A DNA stretch of 12,220 nt from Actinomycetota bacterium (GTDB lineage Bacteria; Actinomycetota; Acidimicrobiia; Acidimicrobiales; GCA-2861595): positions 1 through 12,220 of the forward strand of contig JADDQT010000035.1 in the NCBI GenBank assembly GCA_016781225.1, read 5' to 3'. The stretch's first letter is position 1. Every line of letters starts with the position of its first letter. The notes under the pieces were generated by a model, which saw only the letters and a list, made by a program, of their open reading frames with translations, did no database searches and was not told the DNA's origin. Of the stretch, positions 1 through 6,513 are shown in pieces. Both the position numbers and the translations under genes were made by a program.

Positions 1-828
1 CAGGACGAGCACCACCGCCACCAAGTGCTCCAGGGGCTGCGACTCGAGCTGCACGCCATCTCGTCGGTCCTGGCCGACGCCGCGCTGGAGCGGGCACTTG
101 AGCAGCGCCCGTCCTATCCCCCTTACGGCTTGTTGCGCTCCATGCACTCCGAGACCCGGATGCTCGTGTCGGATCCCGAACCCTTCGGGGAGGGCTCGAT
201 CCCCGGCTTCCTCGAGCTGGGCAAGGCGCTGGTGGACACGAACATCTTCCATCTCGACCGGGAGTTCCACCAGTACCGCCACTCGGACAAGGCCTGGATG
301 ATCCAGCGCCTGGAGGACATGCTGACCCTGTTCCGCATCGGCGCCGGTCCGCTCACCAAGTCGAGGATGCGCGACGGCTTGAGCTTCATCTACGGAGGCC
401 TCCACTTCGGCACCGGTGTGTGCGTACAGCTGGCCGAGGTGATGTCCCGGCGGCTGTCCGCCTTCCCGGAGGCGACCGCCGACGAGCGAGCCGCGGTCAT
501 GGCCCGCAGCATCCGCCCCGCCTACAGGCTGGCGGCGCTCAACATCGACCACGTGATCTTCGCCTACAAGAACCTGCAGGCACCGGGCCCCGGCCCGACC
601 ACGTGGATGAAGGAAGAAGCCTTCGTCGTGCACACGTCGGAGGACCGGCCGTGGCGCATCGACCTCGGGGATTACGACCTTCTCGGCCCGCGGCCGATCT
701 CGGTGACCTACCAGACCCTGGGCTGCCCCGCCCGGGTCTCCCCGAGCGGCGGATCCTCGGCCATCGCCGATCTCTGGGCCTGGACCGTGGAGCTGGCCCA
801 CGAGCTGGGGCTGATCGTCCCCCGGTAG
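1..828 (+). CDS. Unrecognised protein, 5' end outside the window
   Basis: The reading frame is open from the first base and ends at the TAG at 826-828, giving at least 275 residues, so the true start is probably upstream; the GTG at 25 is only the first start-like codon inside the window. I do not recognise the family. The protein looks soluble: no signal peptide or membrane segment is visible, it is rich in charged residues and in His, Trp and Tyr, and a probably helical central part contains FHQYRHSDKAWM and FIYGGLHFGTG. The C-terminal third has a GCPARVSPSGGSS stretch followed by a helix-like end. Third-position GC bias continues through the whole frame, which supports real coding. It runs in the same direction as the CDF gene 22 bases downstream and may share a transcript with it. 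No function is proposed. Confidence 0.7.
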   Translation, partial: QDEHHRHQVLQGLRLELHAISSVLADAALERALEQRPSYPPYGLLRSMHSETRMLVSDPEPFGEGSIPGFLELGKALVDTNIFHLDREFHQYRHSDKAWMIQRLEDMLTLFRIGAGPLTKSRMRDGLSFIYGGLHFGTGVCVQLAEVMSRRLSAFPEATADERAAVMARSIRPAYRLAALNIDHVIFAYKNLQAPGPGPTTWMKEEAFVVHTSEDRPWRIDLGDYDLLGPRPISVTYQTLGCPARVSPSGGSSAIADLWAWTVELAHELGLIVPR

Positions 829-850
829 GCCCGCTATAGGGTGACCCCTC

Positions 851-1840
851 ATGGCGGGGCACTCGGGCAAGAAGGCGATCGTGGCCGCCCTGCTAGCCAA
901 TGCAGGGATCGCCGTGGCCAAGTTCGCGGCCTTCCTCGCCACCGGTGCGGCCTCCATGCTGGCCGAGTCGATTCACTCCGTGGCCGACTCCTCCAACCAG
1001 GGCCTGCTCCTGCTGGGCCAGAGCCGGGCTCGGCGCCGGCCCTCGTCCGAGCACCCCTTCGGCTATGCCCGCGAGCGCTACTTCTGGGCCTTCGTCGTCG
1101 CCATCGTCCTCTTCACCCTCGGAGGCGTGTTCTCCATGTTCGAGGGCTACGAGAAGCTCAAGCACCCCGAGGAGCTGGGCTCGGCCTGGTGGGCCGTCGG
1201 GGTCCTGGTCTTCGCCATCGTCGTGGAGTCCTTCTCGTTGCGCACCGCGGTGAAGGAGTCGGCCCAGGCGAAGGGGAGCCAGTCGTGGTGGTCGTTCGTC
1301 CGCACGGCCAAGACCCCCGAGCTGCCGGTCGTGCTCCTGGAGGACCTGGGCGCCCTCCTGGGACTGGTCTTCGCGCTCGTGGGGGTGGGCTTGGCCGAGA
1401 TCACCGGCAACAGCCGCTTCGACGCCCTGGGCAGCATCGTCATCGGCGTGCTCCTGGCGGGCATCGGCATCCTCCTGGCGATCGAGATGAAGGGCCTGCT
1501 CATCGGTGAGTCGGCGTCGACGCCGGACATGGACGCCATCAGGGAGACGCTCGGGACCAGCCCCCACGTCCGCCGGGTCCTCGACGTCAAGAGCCAGCAC
1601 CTGGGACCCGAGGAGCTGCTGGTGGCGGCCAAGGTGGAGCTTGACGCCGAGCTGAGCTTCGGCGAGGTGGCCCGAGCCATCGACGACGCCGAGAGCCGCA
1701 TCCGGGAGCGGATTCCCTCGGCCGTCCACCTCTACGTGGAGCCCGACCTCCCAGGCCGCCGGCAGGGAGGAGACGACGGGAGCGGTGTCAGCGAACCCGC
1801 CTCGGGCGCTTCTTCTTCGTACCCGTCACCTTCTGCTTGA
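851..1840 (+). CDS. Cation diffusion facilitator (CDF) family transporter, ZnT9-like subgroup
   Basis: This is a 329-residue inner-membrane transporter of the CDF family, which exports divalent metals such as Zn, Fe, Mn or Co in exchange for protons. About six hydrophobic segments lie between residues 8 and 218, followed by a cytoplasmic dimerisation domain at about 225-300. The helix 2 metal motif is present as H42-x3-D46 in AESIHSVADSSNQ. The second canonical H-x3-D, expected in helix 5, is replaced by LEDLGALLG (E164, D165, A168), as in the ZnT9/SLC30A9-like branch. FDALGS at 190-195 is another family landmark. The ATG at 851 opens directly into helix 1 and has no clear Shine-Dalgarno sequence; a TATAGG ten bases upstream (835-840) could be a -10 box for a nearly leaderless mRNA, but no -35 is visible. 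The Ser/Pro/Gly-rich tail (about 302-329) overlaps the opposing gene by 53 bases. The metal specificity cannot be read from the sequence. Confidence 0.93.
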   Translation: MAGHSGKKAIVAALLANAGIAVAKFAAFLATGAASMLAESIHSVADSSNQGLLLLGQSRARRRPSSEHPFGYARERYFWAFVVAIVLFTLGGVFSMFEGYEKLKHPEELGSAWWAVGVLVFAIVVESFSLRTAVKESAQAKGSQSWWSFVRTAKTPELPVVLLEDLGALLGLVFALVGVGLAEITGNSRFDALGSIVIGVLLAGIGILLAIEMKGLLIGESASTPDMDAIRETLGTSPHVRRVLDVKSQHLGPEELLVAAKVELDAELSFGEVARAIDDAESRIRERIPSAVHLYVEPDLPGRRQGGDDGSGVSEPASGASSSYPSPSA

Positions 1841-2096
1841 TCAGGGTCGCCCCCGACTTGGTCTTCTCGCCTGCGGTGACGGCCATCTTCTTGCTCTTCT
1901 TCAGCGCCACCGCGGCCCAGGCGTACTCGGTGGCCAGGATGGCGAACCCGGCCGGAATGACCAACACGGCCGGACCGGGGAACACCAGCATGGCCAACCC
2001 CGCGAGAACGACGACCCCGCCCACGATCGTGACCGCGACCCGCTTCGCGTTGCGGCCTATGAAGGCGAAGACCTCGCTGGGCTTGGGGAAGGACAT
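1788..2096 (-). CDS. PGPGW-type small transmembrane protein
   Basis: A 102-residue protein with a short N-terminal cytoplasmic part, a long hydrophobic stretch at about residues 20-65 (probably two membrane passes) and a strongly basic tail (KKKRPRRVR). The loop FPGPAVLVIPAGFAILATEYAW carries the signature of the PGPGW family of putative transmembrane proteins, with Ala-Val in place of Gly-Trp after PGP. The function of this family is not known. The ATG at 2096 is preceded by AGGA about ten bases upstream. It is the last gene of the minus-strand run, 11 bases after the CopZ-like gene, and its final 53 bases lie inside the 3' end of the convergent CDF transporter gene. Confidence 0.85.
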   Translation of the reverse strand: MSFPKPSEVFAFIGRNAKRVAVTIVGGVVVLAGLAMLVFPGPAVLVIPAGFAILATEYAWAAVALKKSKKMAVTAGEKTKSGATLIKQKVTGTKKKRPRRVR

Positions 2097-2107
2097 CGTG
2101 GCCGGTC

Positions 2108-2317
2108 CTAGGCGGGCAGGTCGTAGCCCTGCTCGATGATTGTGTCCTTGATGGCGTCGACGTCCACGAGGGACTCGTCGTAGTCGACGTCCACGGTCCG
2201 GTCGGGCACCGAAACCCGAGCCGAGCGCACACCCTCGACCTCAGCGAGCGCACCCTCGATGGATGTCTGGCAGTGCTCGCAATGGATCCCCGGGATGCTC
2301 AGCGTCGCCTCGCTCAC
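2108..2317 (-). CDS. Heavy-metal-associated (HMA) domain protein, CopZ-like
   Basis: A 69-residue single HMA domain. The metal-binding loop is GIHCEHC, with C13 and C16 as the CxxC pair, and the pattern of strands and helices (TLSIPG, ALAEVEGV, VDVDYDES, IKDTIIEQGYDL) fits the ferredoxin-like fold of CopZ/Atx1 copper chaperones and of P-type ATPase N-terminal domains. The usual Met of GMxCxxC is Ile here. It probably binds Cu(I) or another soft metal in the cytoplasm; no copper ATPase is in the window, so its partner is unknown. The start is a GTG at 2317 with only a weak upstream Shine-Dalgarno (GCGGA directly before it); translation is probably coupled to the preceding gene, which stops 10 bases upstream. 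The name copZ is not assigned because the role is not proven. Confidence 0.92.
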   Translation of the reverse strand: MSEATLSIPGIHCEHCQTSIEGALAEVEGVRSARVSVPDRTVDVDYDESLVDVDAIKDTIIEQGYDLPA

Positions 2318-2327
2318 TCCGCAAAGG

Positions 2328-2816
2328 CTACGCCACGAGGTCCCGGCCCAGGTGGCCGGTGCGGAGGAAGATCCGCAGGCGCTCCGGCTCGTGCAGGCGG
2401 AAGCGCCGCCACCACCAGGCCATGGCCGCCACGCCGGCGACCTCCTGGGCCACCAGGACGATCAGGGGCCGGTGGAAGCTGAGGGGCGCGTCGCCGGGGA
2501 GCTGCGTCCCGAGCACCGGCCACCAGAACAGCCCGGCGTCGCTCCAGGCGCCGTCGAGCACCAGGTGGAGGAGCGTTCCCACCGGCAGGGCCAGGACCCG
2601 GCGCCGCAACCTCCGGCGCCCGCGGGTGGCCGCCATCACGGCGATGAGGAGGACGGCGCTCAACGCCACGGTGTGGAACACGCCCACACCGCCTGCGAGG
2701 GCGTCCAGCACGTCGGGAGCCAGGGCGCCGGCCATGATGAGGCGGTAGTCGATGGCCGTGTCCTGGAAGACCTTCCATACGGCGACCACGGCCAGGCCGG
2801 CGAACCAGAAGAGCAA
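2328..2816 (-). CDS. Small polytopic membrane protein of unknown function, possibly YdjM/DUF457-like
   Basis: A 162-residue protein with about four hydrophobic segments. The TTG at 2816 is chosen as start because the protein then begins at the first membrane helix (LFWFAGLAVVAVW) eight bases after the stop of the zinc-ribbon gene; the frame is open farther upstream, with GTG codons at for example 2852, but that part would overlap the neighbour and does not look conserved. Recognisable pieces are IDYRLIMAGALAPDV after the first helix, LPVGTLLHLVLDGAW in the middle and LFWWPVLG. The His and Asp in LLHLVLDG resemble the membrane-embedded metal-dependent hydrolase-like YdjM/DUF457 group, but I cannot establish the relationship from sequence alone. 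The C-terminus is cytoplasmic-looking and basic. It lies within the probable five-gene operon. Confidence 0.75.
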   Translation of the reverse strand: MLFWFAGLAVVAVWKVFQDTAIDYRLIMAGALAPDVLDALAGGVGVFHTVALSAVLLIAVMAATRGRRRLRRRVLALPVGTLLHLVLDGAWSDAGLFWWPVLGTQLPGDAPLSFHRPLIVLVAQEVAGVAAMAWWWRRFRLHEPERLRIFLRTGHLGRDLVA

Positions 2817-2824
2817 CCGAGCGC

Positions 2825-3541
2825 TCAGCTTCGAACGAGGATCCGCCCGCACTGGTCGCAGAAGACCAGGGCGTCGGGCGGCTCCCGTTTGACCCGCACC
2901 AACTCGGCCGACGGCAGCACCAGATGGCAGCCCGAGCACGACGAGCCCACGAGCCGAGCAGCACCGATCCCGCCCAGCCTGGCCCTGAGCCCCTCGTAGG
3001 TGCGCATCATCTCTTCGGGCACCGCCCGGGCGATGCTCGCCCTGGCCGCGGACTCAGACGAGATCTCGGCGTCGATGGCCACCTCGGCCTCCACCAGTGC
3101 CGATCGAACGCGCTCGGACTCGGCGTCCAGGGCGTCCCGCTCGGCCGCCAGCGCCTCGAGCTCATGGCCCAGGGGCTCGCCCTCCTCCATGGCCCCCAGC
3201 ACCTCGTCCTCCAACGAGGACCTTCGCCTCTTCACCGAAGTCACCTCTGCCGACATGGCCTGCAGGTCCCTCGAAGCCGCCACCGTGCCCGAGTACAGCC
3301 GCCGTTCGATGTCCTTCACTCGAGCGTCGAGGGTCCCCACCTGTTCCTCCAGCCGCGACTGGCGGGCGGCCACCGCTTCGCGCCGGGCGCCGGTCTCGGC
3401 GATCCGAGCTTCGAGGTCCGCCAACCGCTGCTCCAGGGCCGACAGCGCCGAGCGCTCGGGCAGGGTGGCCCGGCGATGGCGGAGCCGGTCGATGGCGGTG
3501 TCCTTCTCCTGTACCTGGAGCAGGGTCTCCAGGTCGGTCAC
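2825..3541 (-). CDS. Coiled-coil protein with C-terminal C4 zinc ribbon (DUF164/CT398-like)
   Basis: A 238-residue protein: residues about 5-175 are a heptad-rich, Glu/Arg/Ala-rich coiled coil, followed by a C-terminal zinc ribbon with ligand pairs C202/C205 (CSGC) and C228/C231 (CDQC). This is the architecture of the C4-type zinc-ribbon family that includes chlamydial CT398 and Helicobacter HP0958, which act as adaptors or chaperones for secretion systems, sigma-54 or RNA. In Actinobacteria the role is not defined. The SGTV..SRDLQAM segment (about residues 84-95) between the helical arms is a typical family landmark. The start is a GTG at 3541 whose last bases overlap the TGA of the upstream penicillin-binding protein gene (GTGA), so translational coupling is likely. 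Confidence 0.88.
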   Translation of the reverse strand: MTDLETLLQVQEKDTAIDRLRHRRATLPERSALSALEQRLADLEARIAETGARREAVAARQSRLEEQVGTLDARVKDIERRLYSGTVAASRDLQAMSAEVTSVKRRRSSLEDEVLGAMEEGEPLGHELEALAAERDALDAESERVRSALVEAEVAIDAEISSESAARASIARAVPEEMMRTYEGLRARLGGIGAARLVGSSCSGCHLVLPSAELVRVKREPPDALVFCDQCGRILVRS

Positions 3542-5661
3542 GGGACCGGGTCCGGCTCCAGAAACGTGTCCGGTTCCTCCGGCGTGACCGGCAGGGGACC
3601 GGGATCCCGGGCCGGCACCGAGGGGCGACTGCGTCGGCGATCCGACGGGCGTCGGGCCCGGCGGTCGTCGGGGCCTCCCCCGCCATCGCGCTCGTAGTTC
3701 CTCCGGTCGTCGTAGGAGCCGCCGTCACCGTCCTGGTACCGCGAGGAACGATCGTCGCCGACGACCCTGCCCGTGCGCACGCCATCGGGCAGCGGGAAGG
3801 GGAGGGCCGGCTGGCCGCTCAGGGCGTCAGCCATGAACGCGCTCCATATCCGGGCCGGGTAGGAACCGCCTGTGACCCGGATGCCACCGACGTTGGTCAT
3901 GGGCACGTTGCCTTCGGTGGAGCCCATCCAGACCGCGGTGGAGAGCTGAGGCGTGAAGCCGACGAACCAGGCGTTCTCGTACTCCTGCGAGGTCCCCGTC
4001 TTGCCCGCCACCTGCCGCCCGGGGACACGGGCGCGGGTACCCGTCCCTCTCTCCACCACGGCCTGCAGCACGGAGGTGGCCACCCGGGCCGTCTGGACGG
4101 ATACGGCTCTTCGGCCCTTGTCGGGCCCCTCGAACACGACCCTGCCATTGCGGTCGAGAACCCTCTCGACGAAGCGCGGCTCCCGGTAGTAGCCGTCGTT
4201 GGCCATGGTGGCGTAGGCCGAGGCCATCTCCAGAGGAGTGGCCTCCTCGGCGCCAAGGGAGATGGACGGGTACGGCTGGAGGCGCTTCTTCGGCAGCCCG
4301 AGGCCCACGGCCATGTCCACGACCTTGTCGAGCCCCACGTCGACGCCGAGGCGGGCGTAGGCGCAGTTCACGGAGCGGGCGGTGGCATCGGTGATGGACA
4401 TCCTCCCACCCGCGGACCCCTCGTAGTTCCCGGGCGTGTACGGCTGGAAGCCGGGAACCTTGATGGTGCAAGGCGAGCTTCCGTCCACGATGTCATTGGG
4501 GCTGTAACCGGCCTCGAGGGCGGCCAGCAGCACATAGGGCTTGAACGATGATCCGGGCTGGCGCGTGCCCTGAGTGGCCAGGTTGTACTTGGCGGTACCG
4601 AAATCGTCGCCCGCCACCATGGCTCGCACGTATCCCGTCGAAGGCTCCACCGAGACCAGGGAGCTGGTGAAGCGGCCCTTGGTCAGGGTCGGAGGAAGGA
4701 CCTCGTTGCGGCGCTGCTCGGCTTGGAGCTGTTGCTTCGGGTCGAGCGTGGTGTGGATCTGCAGGCCCCCCTTGAACACGGCGTTGTAGCGCTCCTGGGC
4801 CGTCTCGCCCAGTCGCTCGTCGGCGAGAAGCCGCTGCTTGACCTCCTCGACGAAGTAGTCATCCGGGGGGGGCAGCGGCGTGAACACCTTGACCGGAACG
4901 GGCGCCGTCTTGAGCCGCACGGCCGTCTCCGGACGGAGGTGGCCGTTGGCGACCATCCGGTCCAGCACCAGGTCGCGCCGGGCGCCGGCCTGCACGGGGT
5001 TCCTCACCGGGTCGTAGCCGACGGGATTGCGGATGACGCCTGCGAGCAGGGCCGCCTGCCCCTCGTCCAGCTTCTCGACCTCTGTGTTGAAGTAGGTCTC
5101 GGCCGCGGCCTGCACGCCGTAGGCGCCGTTGCCGAAGTACACCACGTTGAGGTACCGCTCCAGGATCTCCTCCTTGGAGATCTCCTTCTCCAACCTCACG
5201 GCCAGCACCGCCTCCCGCACCTTGCGGTCCACCCGCTGCTCCGGAGTGAGGAGGGAGTTCTTGACGAGCTGCTGGGTGATCGTGGAACCCCCCTGCCGAA
5301 CCTCTCCGGACTGCACGTTGGTCACGAGGGCTCGGAGGGTGGAGCGCAGGTTCAGGCCCTGGTGGGCCCAGAACTCGTCGTCCTCTATGTCGAGCACGGC
5401 GTCGACCAACGCCTTGGGGACGCGATCGAGGCTCACCGGCGAACGGTTCTCCTCGGCATGGAGGACGGCGATGAGGCTCCCATCGCGGGCGTACACCGCG
5501 GAGTTCTGGGAGACCTCCGCCAGCACGTTCACGTTCGCCGCCCTCCCGGGCCGCCCCGCCCCTGCGAGGGCGCGGAACTCCGGCACGAGCAGGGCCACTC
5601 CCAGCGCCAGCGTCGCTCCGCCCAGCACCAAGGTGGCCGCGAAGCGAATGAGGGGACGCAC
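3538..5661 (-). CDS. Class A penicillin-binding protein (bifunctional transglycosylase/transpeptidase)
   Basis: A 707-residue PBP1A-type enzyme that polymerises lipid II glycan strands and cross-links their peptides outside the membrane. There is a signal-anchor helix at about residues 5-27. The GT51 glycosyltransferase domain follows (about 55-235), with EDDEFWAHQG (E93 as probable catalytic Glu), GGSTITQQLVKN at 124-135 and ERYLNVVYFGNGAYGVQAA at 168-186. The transpeptidase domain (about 330-615) carries SSFK (nucleophile S371, K374), SVN (S430-N432) and KTGT (K554-T557). Residues about 636-707 form a low-complexity Asp/Arg/Gly then Pro-rich tail. The GTG at 5661 is preferred because it sits just before the anchor helix; an ATG at 5736 would add 25 Pro/Arg-rich residues and overlap the divergent Hsp20 start codon. 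It heads the minus-strand operon. The symbols ponA or mrcA are not assigned. Confidence 0.95.
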   Translation of the reverse strand: MRPLIRFAATLVLGGATLALGVALLVPEFRALAGAGRPGRAANVNVLAEVSQNSAVYARDGSLIAVLHAEENRSPVSLDRVPKALVDAVLDIEDDEFWAHQGLNLRSTLRALVTNVQSGEVRQGGSTITQQLVKNSLLTPEQRVDRKVREAVLAVRLEKEISKEEILERYLNVVYFGNGAYGVQAAAETYFNTEVEKLDEGQAALLAGVIRNPVGYDPVRNPVQAGARRDLVLDRMVANGHLRPETAVRLKTAPVPVKVFTPLPPPDDYFVEEVKQRLLADERLGETAQERYNAVFKGGLQIHTTLDPKQQLQAEQRRNEVLPPTLTKGRFTSSLVSVEPSTGYVRAMVAGDDFGTAKYNLATQGTRQPGSSFKPYVLLAALEAGYSPNDIVDGSSPCTIKVPGFQPYTPGNYEGSAGGRMSITDATARSVNCAYARLGVDVGLDKVVDMAVGLGLPKKRLQPYPSISLGAEEATPLEMASAYATMANDGYYREPRFVERVLDRNGRVVFEGPDKGRRAVSVQTARVATSVLQAVVERGTGTRARVPGRQVAGKTGTSQEYENAWFVGFTPQLSTAVWMGSTEGNVPMTNVGGIRVTGGSYPARIWSAFMADALSGQPALPFPLPDGVRTGRVVGDDRSSRYQDGDGGSYDDRRNYERDGGGGPDDRRARRPSDRRRSRPSVPARDPGPLPVTPEEPDTFLEPDPVP

Positions 5662-5721
5662 CGCCGCCCAAGGTACCGGAGAGCAGGCTCGACTCTCCGC
5701 CGGCGGGCCTCGGGCGGGGCC

Positions 5722-5727
5722 TAGCCT
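5722..5727 (+). promoter_or_regulatory. Candidate -10 box of a leaderless hsp20 mRNA
   Basis: TAGCCT fits the actinobacterial -10 consensus TANNNT and lies seven bases before the Hsp20 ATG at 5735, the spacing expected if transcription begins at the A of the start codon. There is no Shine-Dalgarno sequence in front of that ATG, which agrees with leaderless translation. No convincing -35 box is visible in the GC-rich bases upstream. This is inference from position and consensus only. Confidence 0.4.
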
Positions 5728-5734
5728 CGGTCCC

Positions 5735-6136
5735 ATGAGCTCCGCGAACGAGGACAGGTCCGAGCGAATCGACCGGCTGCAGGCGCGCCAGGAGGGTGAG
5801 ACCGGCGAGCCCGGGGGCGAGACGATGCAGGTCCCCGTGAACGTGTACGAGGCCGGAGAGGCGCTGGTGGTCGTCGCCCCCCTGCCGGGCGTGCGCCCCG
5901 AGGACGTGGAGGTGTCGTTCGACGGTGCTCGGCTCCGCATAGCCGCCGGGATGCGGTCGCCGGCGGCCAAGGACTATCTCGTCCACGAGTGGCACTACGG
6001 GCCCTACGAACGCGAGGTCGCCCTGCCCGACGGGTTCGGTGGAGGGGGCACGGCCACCTTCGGCAACGGGCAGCTGGCCATCCGCCTCACCAGAGGAGAC
6101 GGAAGCGGCGGCCGGATCGAGGTGAAGCCGGCGTAA
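5735..6136 (+). CDS. Hsp20/alpha-crystallin family small heat-shock protein
   Basis: A 133-residue ATP-independent holdase chaperone. A charged N-terminal arm (residues 1-30, Glu/Arg/Asp-rich, shorter and less hydrophobic than usual) is followed by an alpha-crystallin domain at about 31-128: VPVNVYEAGEALVVVAPLPGV at the start, then VEVSFDGARLRIAAG, WHYGPYEREVALPDGF and the closing FGNGQLAIRLTR, which corresponds to the conserved A-x-x-x-n-G-v-L motif. The short C-terminal IEV may stand in for the usual I-x-I anchor. It is divergent from the penicillin-binding protein gene and has no heat-shock operator (CIRCE- or HAIR-like inverted repeat) that I can see in the 73 bases between them. The 3' end is followed at once by a strong palindrome. 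Confidence 0.9.
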   Translation: MSSANEDRSERIDRLQARQEGETGEPGGETMQVPVNVYEAGEALVVVAPLPGVRPEDVEVSFDGARLRIAAGMRSPAAKDYLVHEWHYGPYEREVALPDGFGGGGTATFGNGQLAIRLTRGDGSGGRIEVKPA

Positions 6137-6137
6137 C

Positions 6138-6168
6138 TTCGCTTCGCAAGCAGAGCTTGCTCAGCGAA
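6138..6168. terminator. Bidirectional hairpin between convergent hsp20 and cupredoxin genes
   Basis: TTCGCT (6138-6143) pairs with AGCGAA (6163-6168), and GCAAGC (6146-6151) pairs with GCTTGC (6155-6160); a TC/TC internal mismatch separates the two 6-bp arms and the loop is AGA. The element fills the space between the Hsp20 stop (6136) and the stop of the opposing cupredoxin gene (6169) almost exactly, so it can serve both transcripts. There is no long T tract on either side, as is common for actinobacterial terminators. Confidence 0.75.
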
Positions 6169-6513
6169 CTACGCCCTGACGTTCACCGTGCCCTTCATCT
6201 TGTCGGGGTGGATGGTGCAGGTGTAGCTGAACGTTCCCGGCTTCGGGAAGCGGTGGGCGAACGTGCCTCCCGTGGGCAGGTTGTCGCTGCGGAACGAGCC
6301 GTCGTCGGCGGTCACGTTGTGGCTGGTGCCCTTGTCCTCGAACACCCAGCTCACCTCCCCACCGAGCTTCACCGAGACCTTGGCCGGCCTGAAAGAGAGG
6401 TCCTTGGCCACCACCTCGGGCCCGCTCGACTTGGTCTTCTCCTCGCCACCGCTGCAGGCGGCCGTTGCCGCCATGCACGCCAGGGCCAGACAGATAGCCG
6501 ACCGCCGTCTCAC
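6169..6513 (-). CDS. Secreted blue-copper (plastocyanin/amicyanin-like) cupredoxin
   Basis: A 114-residue exported electron-transfer protein. The N-terminus MRRR plus a hydrophobic run to A19 is a signal sequence, and C20 after ATAA could be a lipobox cysteine, although Thr at -3 is atypical; either a lipoprotein or a soluble extracellular protein is possible. The cupredoxin domain spans about 33-114. Type 1 copper ligands visible are H65 (SHNV), C99 and H102 in YTCTIHP, and M106 as the probable axial ligand. The C-x2-H-x3-M spacing lies between that of amicyanin (x2) and plastocyanin (x4). The GTG start at 6513 is supported by GGAGGGGG nine bases upstream. It faces the aldolase operon across a 209-base divergent intergenic region. 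A redox partner is not identifiable here. Confidence 0.92.
   Translation of the reverse strand: MRRRSAICLALACMAATAACSGGEEKTKSSGPEVVAKDLSFRPAKVSVKLGGEVSWVFEDKGTSHNVTADDGSFRSDNLPTGGTFAHRFPKPGTFSYTCTIHPDKMKGTVNVRA

Noticed and set aside
3097..4551. A 484-codon open frame on the plus strand opposite the zinc-ribbon and penicillin-binding protein genes
   Set aside because: The product is Arg/Pro/Gly-rich low-complexity sequence, and the opposite strand carries clear catalytic motifs.
4723..5724. A 333-codon open frame on the plus strand opposite the glycosyltransferase domain
   Set aside because: It is a shadow of the penicillin-binding protein frame with no family resemblance of its own.
5736..5970. 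A longer N-terminal extension of the penicillin-binding protein
   Set aside because: The extra residues are Ser/Pro/Arg-rich and antisense to the Hsp20 coding region, and the membrane anchor begins right after the GTG at 5661. The intermediate ATG at 5736 remains possible.
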